A stretch of 64,000 nt of DNA from NCBI GenBank assembly GCA_029204225.1, contig MU832212.1, positions 1-64,000 of the forward strand. Reading direction: 5' to 3'. Positions 1 to 11,082 of this stretch are shown one piece after another (the stretch's first letter is position 1; each line of letters begins with the position of its first letter). A program made the translations under genes and the position numbers. This DNA is from Diphasiastrum complanatum (lineage: Eukaryota; Streptophyta; Lycopodiopsida; Lycopodiales; Lycopodiaceae). The notes beneath the pieces are model-generated. The model was given only the letters and a program-made list of their open reading frames with translations, was not told the origin of the DNA and did not search any database.

Positions 1-493
1 CAACTTCCTTTGGGTTTTTTTTAAATCGATTTTTGACGAAAGATGCTCGTTCCATTCTCAAGAGAAGTTAGCTTTTCTGAACAATATTTCTGAACCACAC
101 GCATTTCACAATAAGTAATAGTGTTTGGTTCTTATAACTTTATAAAACCCTTCAAGCTTACTTCTATTATATAGTAGGTCTTGTAATATGTCTTTTTATA
201 AATTAGGCTGAATGCTATTTACGCCAGTCTTTGTATATGTACAAAGTAGGTAACCGCCCTAGCTGTCCAACTGTTTTTAGGGTTAATGATAAGTTGGCCA
301 CGTCGGTCTGCCACTGTTGCAAAAAACCCGAAGGTAGGCCTGAAATGGATTTCAAGGCATTCTGGTCACTTTGTCGCATTTTTCCAAAGGTGCAAAAAAT
401 GCGAAGAAGGCGAAAAGGCGAAGGTGCCTTAACGCTATTTTCAGAATGCTCATTACTTGAACGATTGTTAAGGCTGAGTATTAAAATCTAACA
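1..493 (-). repeat. Ty1/copia 3' LTR, partial (copia-1)
   Basis: On the minus strand a purine-rich tract (AAGGGGGAG) is followed directly by TGTTAGATTTTAA, the expected polypurine tract to LTR junction, placing the LTR start at 493. The LTR runs off the left edge of the window, so its other end and target duplication are not visible. TATA-like AT-rich stretches occur around 165-180. The pol remnant just to the right is in the matching orientation. Confidence 0.65.
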
Positions 494-496
494 CTC

Positions 497-1560
497 CCCC
501 TTAATGATCCGAAAAGCTTTGATCTTTAGATTTAACATATCTTGAAATCTGAGATGATGCTCTTTTGATAGAGCCTTTGTAAAGTAATCTACTGCCATGT
601 TTTTTGTCTTGCAGAAAACCAATGCTACTTCCTTGCTATGCACTTTGTCTCTTAGGTAATGATACCTGATTTCAACTTCGAGAGTGAAATCTCGGATTGA
701 GAGATAGCACTAATTGTGCCGTGATTGTCACATAAGTTGTTGTAGGAAGTGTTTGTGCAAGGTTGAAGTCTGCAAGCAGTTGCCTTAGACAGATCGTCTC
801 TTTGGTTGCATTTGTGAGCATCTCTGTATTTGGATTCCGTTGATGATAATGCAACTGAGGTCTGCTTCGGCTGTTGCCCATTCCATACTTTTCCAACACG
901 TTGAGATATCGTTGCTGACTGATAAAATTCAGCTTGTTGGATCGAGCTCGTTGGATTTGGATTCTGAGACAGTAGTGGGCTGGACCCATGTTAGTCATCT
1001 TGTATTCTTGGGCCAGCATGTATTTCGTTTCCTTCATCAGATTCATATTGTTACTGAATAGGAGTGTATCATCTACATAGAGAGTGATGATGATGAAGTA
1101 ATCTGATACAGACTTGAAGTAAACATTCGAGTCTGACAAGTTTGGAATAAAACCATTCTCAATCAGAAATGTGTTGATTTTCTGGAACCAGACTCTGGGT
1201 GACTGTTTCAGCCCATAGAGTGCCTTGTGAATTTTGCATACGAGGTGTTGTTGCTTGTCGAGTTTGTATCCCTCTGGCTGCATCATATAGATTTCCTTTT
1301 CGATGGTTCCATTGAGGAAAGCGGTCTGGACATCCATCTGGTGGACTTCAAGATCTGCTGCGACTGCAAAGGAGAGAAGTAGGTGGATCGAAGCATGTTT
1401 GACAACTGGGCTGAAGGTTTTAGAATAGTCCAGATCTTGAATTTGGGGAGTAGCCTTTGGCGACTAGCCTGGCCTTGTAGCAATTGAGCCTTCCTTCAGC
1501 ATCATACTTCACCTTGAATATCCATTTACATGGAATCGAATTTTGGTCCTTTTTGTAGCG
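497..1560 (-). pseudogene. Ty1/copia reverse transcriptase and RNase H remnant (copia-1)
   Basis: Read on the minus strand this holds the C-terminal part of a copia polyprotein. The RT shows MDVQTAFLNG, ALYGLKQSPRVW and the catalytic YVDD box (YVDDTLLFS) in one open segment (672-1337), and the upstream part of RT continues in another frame near 1283-1510. Below 720 the RNase H end is recognisable in a third frame (LCDNHGT, then a DYFTKAL tail near 570-590), finishing next to the polypurine tract. Several frameshifts make it non-functional. It was a cytoplasmic reverse-transcription enzyme of a copia element; the family is certain, the exact lineage is not. Confidence 0.85.
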
Positions 1561-2430
1561 CCGTGACTGTCCATGTTTGATTTTCTATCAGAGAATCGAA
1601 TTCTAGGTCTGCTTTCTTCTTGTCAGCATCAGGAGTAGACATAGCCTCAAAAACGATGGTCGGTTCCTGCACAAAGTAGCAGACCGGATCATCCATATCG
1701 GTCCTTTGATGTGGGTTGACTCGTTGAGGTTTTGACTCATTGTCTGAGTCAGTGTCGCTATTCTGCAGTTGAATCCTTGGATCGAAATTTGGGTGCTCGA
1801 TCCTTGCGTCGGATTTGTCAGCAGGTTTTCCCTTGTGGTTGATGAATTGGTCTTCCACAAAAATGACATCTCTGCTGGTGAATGCCTTCTCAGTATCTAG
1901 ATTGTAGAGCTTGTATGCCTTGTGGTATGGGAAATAGCTGATGAAAATCGTTTTCCTGCTTTTGTCATCAAGCTTTCTTCTTAGATCTTCAAGGATCTGA
2001 GTGAAAGCAACGCATCCAAACACTCAATTTGAGTAATGGTTTCGATCCTATCCACACCTCATGCGGTGTCTTGCCATTCAGGGCTTTGGTGATGGATCGA
2101 CTCTGGAAATAGGCAGCTGTAGTAACAGCTTCTGCCCATAATTTCTTTGGAAGAGAGACATGGGCTAGCATGCTCTTGGCACTTTCGATGAGTGTCTGAT
2201 TCTTCCATTCAGCTACACCATTGGACTGAGGTGAGTAGTTGGATGTAAATTGTTGATGTATCACGTTGGCCTTGCAAAACTCCTTGAATTCTAGAGAGCT
2301 CCCTCTGTGGAAATAGTCTGCATCGGGCCACAAATGTTGATGTGTACAAGATCAAGCAAGCCTTTGGAAGTATGAAATAAAAAGGCTTCTTGCATGCTTG
2401 CTGATAATATAGCTTTCGCATGGAGAAGTT
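1526..2430 (-). pseudogene. Ty1/copia integrase remnant (copia-1)
   Basis: Two overlapping minus-strand frames carry the integrase. The piece at 1989-2333 contains QSNGVAEWKNQTL, which includes the third acidic residue of the DDE triad, followed by LPKKLWAEA, typical of copia integrases. The piece at 1526-2023 carries the downstream CVAFTQI...DDKSRKTIFISY linker leading into RT. The zinc-binding N-terminus and first catalytic Asp lie in a different frame around 2340-2500. The frame switches show this is a decayed copy. It is continuous with the RT remnant to the left and the protease region to the right. Confidence 0.8.
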
Positions 2431-2519
2431 GGCTTGTTGACAGAAGGCAGATCTTGTACTAGTCTCTAAGCAGACATTTGCTGAATATTATTGAAATTGA
2501 GGTGGCCAAGTCTGAAATG

Positions 2520-3189
2520 TCACCTATGATTCGATTCAGAAGTGGCTGTGTGAAAAGTTTGACTGTTAAAAGAGTAGCAATGGCTGAGTTTGTAAAGATA
2601 GCTGCTTCTTCTTTCAAAGGCTAGAACCTTCTGGGATTTGTCAAGAATTGTGCAACCTTCTGTATCGAATTCGACCCTTCGACCTAAATCGGTGATTCTG
2701 CTAACTGAGAGCAGTTTCTTGTTCAGATTTGGAATGTGGAGAATGTTGGACAACAATTTGACTTCACCTCTTTGGAATTCAACTCTGACTGTTCCTTCAC
2801 CTTCGATTAAATGTGATGAGTTGTCTCCAAGTTGCACAACTCGAGAGTGGGTAAATGACTTACAGTCTTTGAACCAGTCATGTGTTGAGTTGCTAATGAA
2901 TCTAGATACCAGGAATTGATATCATGTTGTTCTCCAACTTTGGTCATGAACGCTACTTCATCTTCATCTTGTAGTTGGATTGAGTGACTAGTTGTTGCAC
3001 TGTGTGCTTGTTGTTGGAATTGCTTTTTCTTTTCGTTGTTGTACTTCAAAGTTCGGCAATTTTTGATTTCATGGCCAGTCCTCTTATAGCAGAATAGTTT
3101 TTGCACTGGTTCGAACAATGAAGAGGTCGAACTCGATCCTAAACCAGAATTTGGTCCATTCTGCACGTTGCTCTTTTTGTCAATATAAC
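2520..3189 (-). pseudogene. Ty1/copia nucleocapsid-protease-pre-integrase remnant (copia-1)
   Basis: Minus-strand translation gives a zinc-knuckle-like segment (FCYKRTGHEIKNC, with one Cys of the CX2CX4HX4C pattern lost). A protease active-site region follows (WYLDSLATQHM, where the family usually has DSGAT), then a GAG-pre-integrase domain at 2520-2837. The knuckle closely resembles that of the plus-strand copia at 16.58 kb (CKYCKRTNHDIKDC), so the two are probably the same lineage. The reading frame runs into element A at 3190 and resumes in the same frame at 8447-8490 on the far side, showing that A inserted into this gag gene. Confidence 0.8.
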
Positions 3190-4390
3190 TGTAGCGCAGG
3201 CATCCCAAAGGGAGCCGGGAACCACGACTTAGCTTCCTAGCCTTCAACTCTTGCCATCCAAACCCACTTGACATACAAGCAGCCAACTCGCCAACAACGA
3301 TCAGACTTAACCAACTTGAAGTTCCGAAAACCAACATTGAGATCCAACCAGGCGCCATGCCAGATCGGGGGTCCCGATGTGGGTGACTTCCCTCCAAGCA
3401 AGCCGCCCAACATACATCAAACTTAACCAACTCGAAGCTTCGTTAAAACGAGTAACATCCATTCCAAGCAACTGGTCTGACTTACATCAGACTTAACCAA
3501 CTGAAAGCTTCGTCACGAGCGCTGGAAGCCAACCTGGCGCCACGCCAGACTGGACAGCCATAAACAGGTAACATCCACCCAAGCAAGCCATCCAACTCAG
3601 CCGACAGGTTAGAGCCCGTTCCCCAAGAGCTTAACCCATTCACGTTCATGCAAGGAACACTCAGAACCACAAGCCGCGACAGATATGGAAACAACCAGTT
3701 CCTGGACCAAATGGTCCCAACAGCATACCGCTGGCGCCACGGACCGAATGGTCCCGACGGCATACCGCTGGCGTCCCGGGATACGACCCTCAGCTATGTG
3801 CCAAGTTAAAAATTTTGAAAGCGGCCTTACAATTGGCGCTTTTACTGAACACTGAAACCCAGAAGGTAATCAGAGTCAGTTTGAGAAAAATCCCACTTTA
3901 TTGATAAATCTGAGAAGGTTACATTTCAAGTGTGTGACCGACCCTAGTCTCCGGGGCGCTAGCATGCCAAGGCGAGAGCCATGACAACATTCTAGCAAGG
4001 GAGGCTGAGACTTGGTTGGAGCTCGCCCTGAGTCGCAACCCGCATTCCCCTATAGTATTGGTGTGATTCGGCACCCCCCCCTCATACCAAGCACTCTACC
4101 CAAGCTGGTAAAGCACATTTTTCTCTCTCTAGGATTTTCTCTTTCTAGAAAGTCATTTTCTCTCTCTAGATTTTATTGATCCTCAGGCTTCCTTTAATCA
4201 TGCCTAGATCGTGTGAGGTGATTGCACATCGATCTGAGCTCTCTGGACTCCGCTAGAACCGATCAAAGATTTTCAGCCATAGAAACTTGGCGCCGTTGGC
4301 GCCGGGAGCAGCAGGGGCGCTGCTGGCGCCGGGGACATAGCTGGCGCCGATGGCGCCGGAAGTAAAGCTTGTAAAGGTAGCTTTACAACA
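3190..4390 (-). repeat. Element A 3' LTR
   Basis: Begins TGTAGCGCAGG and ends CTTTACAACA on the plus strand. It is repeated at 7228-8442, 36735-37980 and 52088-53334, and partly and inverted at 53348-54290. Read in element orientation it contains GGCGCC-rich U3 sequence near its start and an AATAAA signal near 3900. Confidence 0.93.
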
Positions 4391-4401
4391 TCCACCCCAC
4401 C
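4391..4401 (-). other. Element A polypurine tract
   Basis: On the minus strand GGTGGGGTGGA sits immediately before the TGTTGTAAAG start of the 3' LTR, the position expected for the plus-strand DNA synthesis primer. The same sequence is at 37981-37991 in element B. Confidence 0.8.
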
Positions 4402-6240
4402 TTTATAAAATCTGATGTCCTCATCAGATGTCAGATTAAAGTAAAGGTGTCTCCCAATTAAAATGACTATACATTTAAGCTACTTGGCACCACACTCAAT
4501 TTACTGGCCACTTTTTATTAACATTGAAGCTGGCACTCCACAAGTCGGAGGCTCAACTCTTTGTACTGAAAAATTACATAACTTGAAAAAAATATCTTTG
4601 TCTGAGAAAAGCGTAGATTTGATATCGCTTCGTAAAACCCGATAACCTTATTAACTGGTGACAGAGGCCTTTCTTTGAAATGTACGCCCCTGTCGCTTCT
4701 GACTTTTGACTTTGGAACTAATTTGAGCTCCTGATTTGTCCTTGATGCACTTTGTGTTGAGCTCCCTGAGCTCCAGATTTGTTCAGTTCTGCACAGGTAT
4801 CAAGGCTCCCTGAGCCGAAGGATTTATCGTTTGATTGCCCACTTTATGGTCCACTCTGTGCCTTGTTGCTTCTGCACCTTGATTTCTCTCCTTGTCCCAG
4901 CCTGATCTTGATACTTTTCCATCTTGGCTCTTTAAGGTAGGCAAAGATTGAGTACTCCGCAATGCACCTCTCACTTAGCTTGAAGTAGCTCTTTGAATCA
5001 GCCCAAATGTAACCATTGACCTCGTGGAAAGCCAAAGGGTCGCACCAGTTTGATCCGCATCGGAACTATCTCTTCGCGTTTGTTTGAAGCACCATGTCCG
5101 TCGCGCAAAACTTGACTTTCACAATTCCATCACTGGTCAGTTGCCTCACAGTCAAAACAAGAAGTGTACATCGAGCTTGGCTTCAAGTAGCTCTTTTTGA
5201 ATCAGACACATGCACCCAGAGTTTGCACTAGTCCGATCTCAATGCGAACTGTCCCTTAGCGTCCGTTCGAAATACCAAGTCTCTCATGCAAGACTCAACT
5301 TTCACAGTTCCTTCATTGATCAGCTGCCTTACACGTAACACAAGCCAGCGTACTCATATGTTTCCTCATCATTGCTGGTCCAGAGAAAGCCTATAACAAA
5401 CTTTCCTTTCCACAACAAAAACTTGTCAACTTATTAGGTCCAAAGTTCGCCAGTCTCCTCGTGTGAGTATGGCTAGGTCACCTTGAATTTGCTCCCATTT
5501 TGATCAACTTTCATTCAAAATTTTCCCCAAGAGAGAGGTGTGTGTGATAGTTCCCCTCCACTTATAAAATCAGCTGATCGGACTTAGAGTAGAGTTCTTC
5601 GGACAAAAAGCCTTTCCAACACTTTGCTTCCCATCTGCTAGGATTATGGCTCGATCCAACTTGTCGCCAATCTCTGAAGAGGATCCTAGTCTTTTCCCCT
5701 TTGAGGAAAAACCCAACTGATACTGGATATCACCCATGCTCAGTGAGTTTCAATTCCGAAGGTGGCCGTCCCAAAATGAAGACCAACTGCTCCATAGAAG
5801 ATCTCCCCTGAAATTGCCCTTTCCAACTTTTGACTTCCTGCTTGCGTCTGGTGGGCGTTGTCGCAAATAAAACTAACCCAAGAAACAGGCTAGCCATCCA
5901 TCCTTTGCAAACATTGAGTCGTTTCGTTGTCGTTCACGTGTGAGTACTTGAACTGCAAATCCGTCCCACAGATTCTGTAGTCCTCTTTGTTTGATGGTAT
6001 CAGCCTTCAAAAGAAAAGGTTCCTTCTCGAGCCATCAGCTCCTTGTATCACAAGCAATCATGCAAACCAGACAAAGCACGAGTACTAAGACTCACCACGA
6101 ATACATACAAGTAAGACACTCAGGCAAGTTTACTAACAAGTAACAAAGACAAGGTGCCCTTTTGAGATGGTCCTGCCAACGGACCTTTGCTTGGCCGCGC
6201 CCATACAAATCGATCACAGAATCAGCCCACATAGGACACC
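4402..6240 (-). other. Element A non-coding interior
   Basis: No retroelement domain is readable in either strand; only short uninterrupted frames are seen. The sequence is closely matched by the interior of element B (37992-38849, 44083-44598 and 50874-51560), which confirms it as the shared body of a non-autonomous family and not degraded pol. Confidence 0.8.
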
Positions 6241-6249
6241 CCTCCAACC

Positions 6250-6905
6250 ATCCGTGCTTTCACCATTAAGCAGCACATTGCCTCAGTCACGCCCCACCAC
6301 TTTTTGGTCGATAGCCCTTATAGCTAAACGATCGGCAGCTATCCGTGAATATACCACCCCCGTGGATGCACCCGTGCTTTCACCGTCAGACAGCACATTG
6401 CCTTAGTAACGCCCTCACCAAATCTAGTCGATAGCCCTTATAGCTAAACGATCGGCAGCGTACCCCCCAATCGTGGACGCACCCGTGCTTTCACTGTTAG
6501 GCAGCACATTGCCTCAGTAACGCCCCCACCAAATTTGGTCGATAGCCCTTTTAGCTAAACGAATGGCAGCTATCCTTGAATATACCACCCCCGTGGACGC
6601 ACCCGTGCTTTCACCGTTAGGCAGCACATTGCCTCAGTAACGCCCCCACCAAATTTAGTCGATAGCCCTTATAGCTACACGATCGACAGCATACCACCCA
6701 AATCGTGGACGCACCCGTGCTTTCATCGTTAGGCAGCACATTGCCTCAGTAACGCCCCCACCAAATTTAGTCGATAGACCTTATAGCTACACGATCGACA
6801 ACATACCACCCAAATCGTGGACGCACCCATGCTTTCACCGTTAGGCAGCACATTGCCTCAGTAACGCCCCCACCAAATTTGGTCGATAGCCCTTATAGCT
6901 AAACG
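6250..6905 (-). repeat. Tandem leader repeats of element A, six units of ~111-120 bp
   Basis: Six head-to-tail copies are marked by CGTGCTTTCACCGTTAGGCAGCAC or close variants, at about 6253, 6373, 6484, 6604, 6716 and 6830 (one reads CATGCTTT). Each includes AGTAACGCCC and a GATAGCCCTTATAGCTA block. Two unit types alternate (CGATCGGCAG- and CGATCGACAG-type). In element orientation each unit holds a GTGCT...AGCAC stem. Element B and elements C/D have only one unit of this type at the equivalent place, so A has expanded it. Confidence 0.9.
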
Positions 6906-7212
6906 AACGGTGGCCATCGCGAATATGTCACCCCGCACCCCACAAGGCACAGACCATGCTTACACCATCCTAATGGCAGCAGATTGTCTCATATGTCCTA
7001 CGTGCAGACGACGCCAGGCCTGAACCGCAGAAACTGACCGTGCTTACACCTCAAGGGTAGCACTTTGAATCATCAAGCCCCCGTCCTGCCAACCACCCCG
7101 ACCGTGGATGCACCCGTGCTTACACTGTGGGCAACACCTTGCACAACAGTTGTCTTGATGAACCCCAAACCGTGGCCATTTCCGTGAGATCCGCATAGCT
7201 GACCAGCCAGTC

Positions 7213-7225
7213 GGCTTTGATACCA
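7213..7225 (-). other. Element A primer-binding site (initiator-Met tRNA)
   Basis: Minus strand TGGTATCAAAGCC, two bases from the 5' LTR end. It differs by one base from the plant initiator-Met site TGGTATCAGAGCC seen intact in elements B, C and D. Confidence 0.85.
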
Positions 7226-7227
7226 CA

Positions 7228-8442
7228 TGTAGCACAGGCATCCCAAAGGGAGCCGGGAACCACGACTTAGCTTCCCAGCCTTCAACTCTTGCCATCCAAA
7301 CCCACTTGACATACAAGCAGCCAACTCGCCAACAACGATCAGACTTAACCAACTTGAAGTTCCGAAAACCAACATTGAGATCCAACCTGGCGCCATGCCA
7401 GATCGGGGGTCTCGATGTGTGTGACTTCCCTCCAAGCAAGCCGCCCGACATACATCAAACTTAACCAACTCCAAGCTTCGTTACAAATGAGTAACATCTA
7501 TTCCAAGCAAGCGGTCTGACTTACATCAGACTTAACCAACTGAAAGCTTCGTCACGAGCGCTGGAAGCCAACCTGGCGCCACGCCAGACTGGACAGCTAT
7601 AAACAGGTAACATCCACCCAAGCAAGCCATCCAACTCAGCTGACAAGTTAGAGCCCGTTCCCCAAGAGCTTAACCCATTCACGTTCATGCAAGGAACACT
7701 CAGAACCACAAGCCGCAACAGATATGGAAACAACCAGTTCCTGGACCAAATGGTCCCGACAGCATACCGCTGGCGCCACGGACCGAATGGTCCCGACGGC
7801 ATACCGCTGGCATCCCGGGATACGACCCTCAACTATGTGCCAAGTTAAAAATTTTGAAAGCGGCCTTACAACTGGCGCTTTTAACGAACACTGAAACCCA
7901 GAAGGTAATCAGAGTCAGTTTGAGAAAAATCCCACTTTATTGATAAATTTGAGAAGGTTACATTTCAAGTGTGTGACCGACCCTAGTCTCCGGGGCGCTA
8001 GCATGCCAAGGCGAGAGCCATGACAACATTCCAGCAAGAGAGGCTGAGACTTGGTTGGAGCTCGTCCTGAGTCGCAACCCGCACTCCCCTATAGTATTGG
8101 TGTGATTCGGCACCCCTCCCTCATACCAAGCACTCTACCCAAGCTGGTAAAGCACGTTTTTCTCTTTCTAGAAAGTCATTTTCTCTCTCTAGATTTTATT
8201 GATCCCCAGGCTTCCTTTAATCATGCCTAGATCGTGTGAGGTGATTGCACATCGATCTGAGCTCTCTGGACTCCGCTAGAACCGATCAAAGATTTTTAGC
8301 CATAGAAACTTGGCGCTGGCTGGATTCTGGTCACAGTGGCGCCGGGAGCGGCGCCGGGAGAAGCAGGGGCGCTGCTGGCGTCGGGGACATAGCTGGCGCC
8401 GATGGCGCCGGAAGTAAAGCTTGTAAAGGTAGCTTTACAACA
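7228..8442 (-). repeat. Element A 5' LTR
   Basis: Direct repeat of 3190-4390, bounded by TG...CA, adjoining the primer-binding site on its left and the ATAAC target duplication (8443-8447) on its right. It keeps a GGCGCC-rich segment (about 8310-8410) that is shortened in the partner LTR. Confidence 0.93.
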
Positions 8443-8660
8443 ATAACCTGACTTTGTAGATGGAAAATATAGTGCGAAATTACAGAACAAGGAACAATTA
8501 TCCTATTGGCTAGTAGGATCAGGTTCTGTGGGAGGCTTATCAGACTATAGAAATATCTCTAACATAAAACTGCTTAAGAAATCAGATGAATTCTGCATCA
8601 AAGGGAAGTCAAGTGAAAAAGATACTTTGGATCTATTTTTGTAGATTATTGAAGACTCAA
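8443..8660 (-). pseudogene. Ty1/copia gag fragment (copia-1, upstream part) and adjoining open frame
   Basis: Immediately right of element A the minus-strand frame reads PSTKSGYI and joins in frame with DKKSNVQNG at 3181, restoring the interrupted gag across the target duplication. An in-frame stop occurs just upstream, near 8503-8505, so only a short piece is readable. The plus strand of 8455-8644 is open for 63 codons (SYWLVGSGSVGGLSDYRN, ending TAG). I do not recognise that reading, and it may be chance. Confidence 0.5.
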
Positions 8661-9018
8661 GTAAGGTCAAGGGAGCAGCAAGAAAGTGTTGTTCAGTTTA
8701 CTTTACTTGTTCTATCCCATGTTTGAGCTATTTCATGTGAATGTGTGCAAATTGTCAAGATATGGTGAAACTAGCTACATTGCCTTGCAAAATCTTGTTG
8801 TTGGAATTGTATTAGCATTCTTGGCTGGTTTTAATAATGGAAATGAATCTATTGTAGGCTCATTATATCACTCATTCATGATCAAGTCATCAAGTGTTGA
8901 TAATATCTTATGACAAGATGGAGTTGGAGGCTCATTCATTGATTTTCATGGTGAAGACATATCAAGGAAGGACAAAAATGGAGGAGACATGCAAGCATTG
9001 GATGATAACTATCATTAA
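8661..9018 (+). other. Unassigned stretch between copia fragments
   Basis: A 75-codon open frame (8686-8913) has no ATG at its start and a hydrophobic composition. I recognise no domain. It probably belongs to the decayed copia whose 3' end follows. Confidence 0.3.
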
Positions 9019-9289
9019 TTGTTTGGTTACTATTATTTTCTAGAGTGTTCAAAGTTTGAAGCATGGAGAAATCATTACATTTACATTCTATTTGGTTCTT
9101 CATGTTCTAGTTACATCTTGATGTGTAAAATTGATGTAAGAAATAGTCAAACATCCAATTGGGACACTATTCTCTATATCAATTATGGAAGTTACTATAA
9201 AACCATAGAAAAAATGAGGTCTATACTTAGGATGGAGATCATTCTTAATATGGATCAAAGTTGTGTGGTAAAACTAGTTGAAGAGGGAG
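9019..9289 (+). pseudogene. Ty1/copia pol C-terminus and polypurine tract
   Basis: The frame ends VVKLVEEGV followed by TGA, with GAAGAGGGAG as polypurine tract and TGTGAAAAATTG as LTR start. The minus-strand copia at 11.1 kb ends its pol with the same LKLVEEGV, polypurine tract and LTR start, so this is a plus-strand remnant of the same family. In both copies the pol stop codon is formed inside the first bases of the LTR. The rest of RT and integrase is missing here. Confidence 0.6.
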
Positions 9290-9640
9290 TGTGAAAAATT
9301 GTCAACTAGTTTTGTTGGTTTATTGGCATTTTTGGAAGCCAACTTGAAATCTCAATTTAGAGATAGGTTCATATTTGTCAATAAGGGCCTAAATAGTGGT
9401 TTTACTTTTGGAAAGTAGATAAGTGGATGAGGTCAAATTTGGACCTGATTTGGACCCATTCTAATTGGCGAGGCAATGTGTGTCGTATCAGTGAAAAACG
9501 AGCAGAATCCTTAGTACATGTAACTATGTCTATCGTATTTAGACCATATTTGAACCAATCGAAATTTGTCTGTCTTGATCACAACTTCGAAGTCATTGGA
9601 TCAAAAGACTCGATTCCATAGCCATGCACGAATTCACTGA
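9290..9640 (+). repeat. Copia 3' LTR, truncated or diverged
   Basis: Starts TGTGAAAAATTGTCAACTAG straight after the polypurine tract and matches the start of the complete LTR at 10479-11082 (inverted). Its right boundary is not clear. Confidence 0.45.
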
Positions 9641-10478
9641 GTTATAGATTTAGATTTTGTGTGCGGAAGCGTGAAGCATCTAGGAATAGTTATTAGAACA
9701 ACAAATTCGGGTTATTCTATCAGTCACACGAATAGATTAATCTAAGAATAATTGTAGGAGGGTTTGCAGATCCCAAGACAACCCTAACCCTAGTTAATAA
9801 GTGAGAGGGATTTGACACCCTGCGTGAGTAAGTCCAACCCGATGATCACATAGAGATTTGATTAATTAGAAAGTCAATAAAAGGACTTTAGGCCTTTTTG
9901 CGGGACTTTTAATATCGTAGGGCCTAAATGTCAAGTTAGTGAATAAAGTTGGGTTTCCCTCCAATTTTGGATGGTTCTCACCCTTTTTTTTAAATTTGAA
10001 TAATTAAGGAGGCAGAAATGGACCAATAGGATTCAGAGGCCAGGGTCCTCCTCTCTACTATAAAAAGGGACCAACTCGAGTTTCCTACACATGTACAAAT
10101 ATTTATTTCAATAAAGCAAATTGGTTCTCTTGTGAAATGGATTTATGAATGTCCTTGCTCTCTATCACTTTACCTCCATCTCTCATGCTTTTATTGTGTT
10201 TGTTAATTGTTGGATTTAATTGTTATTGGGATTGCATGTTTTTATACTTTTTATGAGAGATAAAGGGAGAGAGAGAAAGAGTAAGCTATCTTCATTGTGG
10301 ATCTGGGTGTTAATGATTGTAGTGTTAATGCTTAGGGTTAATGGATGTTAGAGCTAGATGTGGATCTTCCATTCATGATGAAATCTGAAATATGCTATTG
10401 CACTCATGGGAACGAACCTACGCATGACAACTAACTTCATCTCCTTGATGCTAGATTGATTAGATCTTGGGTTGAGGA
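9641..10478. other. Unassigned stretch with an LTR-like promoter and polyA signal
   Basis: Contains a TATA-like CTATAAAAAGGG near 10058 and an AATAAAGC near 10110, the spacing expected of an LTR R region, but no paired LTR or coding frame was found. It is probably an orphan LTR or LTR fragment. Confidence 0.35.
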
Positions 10479-11082
10479 TGTGAAAGATTTTAGATCCTTA
10501 AGATCCAATCTACTTGAATGATCTTTGGTTAGAAAGAGAAATACACTACCAATCTCACCAATGTAGAAAAATCAGCATCTACACACAAATTGAGATGCAA
10601 ACACCAATAGAACTTGATCAAACTTGAATGCAAGCTACTGTATTTCACACGTGTGGATCCAAAAATAGCAAATATAGATCATTCTACACAAAGAATTGCA
10701 AGCAGTCACCAAGATAGTGCACCAATGGATAGTAGAACCCAAGAGAACCATGTATAAGCATGAAATGAGATAGAGAAGAGAAAAGATTGCTCTCTCCATC
10801 AGTTACATCCTTTTATAACAGGTCCAAATCCTATTTGGCCACTTGGCTTTCCACCAAAATGCTAACCCTACTAGTTTTGGGTCTGATTCAATGTACCCAA
10901 CTATTCAGACTACTCAAACACGCATTCTAACTTTCCCACACTTTCAAAAAGTGTTTATTTAAATGAAATTTAGACTAATGAACTTTGAAAAGTCAAGCTC
11001 TAAGTCAAAAACAAGTTTTGGCCTCAATATGCCAAATATGAAAATATTGCAAAATGTGATGAAACTAGTTGAATCTTTCACA
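10479..11082 (-). repeat. Ty1/copia 3' LTR (copia-2), complete
   Basis: Bounded by a perfect 10-bp terminal inverted repeat, TGTGAAAGAT...ATCTTTCACA. Read on the minus strand it has a TATA box (TTATAAAAGG near 10812-10821). It adjoins the polypurine tract GAAGAGGGAG (11083-11092). GAGGA (10474-10478) is the flank; a matching target duplication at the other end was not found. Confidence 0.8.

Larger units (their letters stand above)
3190..8442 (-). mobile_element. Element A: non-coding LTR retrotransposon (LARD-like), complete
   Basis: Two ~1.2 kb LTRs (3190-4390 and 7228-8442) bound by TG...CA flank a 2.8 kb interior. The target duplication ATAAC is perfect (3185-3189 and 8443-8447). The minus-strand orientation is fixed by an initiator-Met primer site next to the right LTR (7213-7225) and a polypurine tract next to the left LTR (4391-4401). 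The interior has no gag, protease, RT or integrase in any frame, only short shadow ORFs. It therefore belongs to the large retrotransposon derivatives and must use proteins supplied in trans. The two LTRs differ by indels (1201 versus 1215 bp), so the insertion is older than element D. The same family occurs as element B. Confidence 0.93.

Noticed and set aside
3482-3763. 93-codon ORF repeated in all A/B LTRs (also about 7521, 37028 and 52381)
   Set aside because: A chance reading inside the LTR; it shows frame-altering differences between copies and has no protein features.
6250-6905. CRISPR-like array
   Set aside because: Units are contiguous ~115-bp tandem repeats without unique spacers, inside a eukaryotic LTR element leader.
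7213-7225. Partial tRNA gene
   Set aside because: Only the ~13-base primer-binding complement is present, next to an LTR, with no tRNA body.
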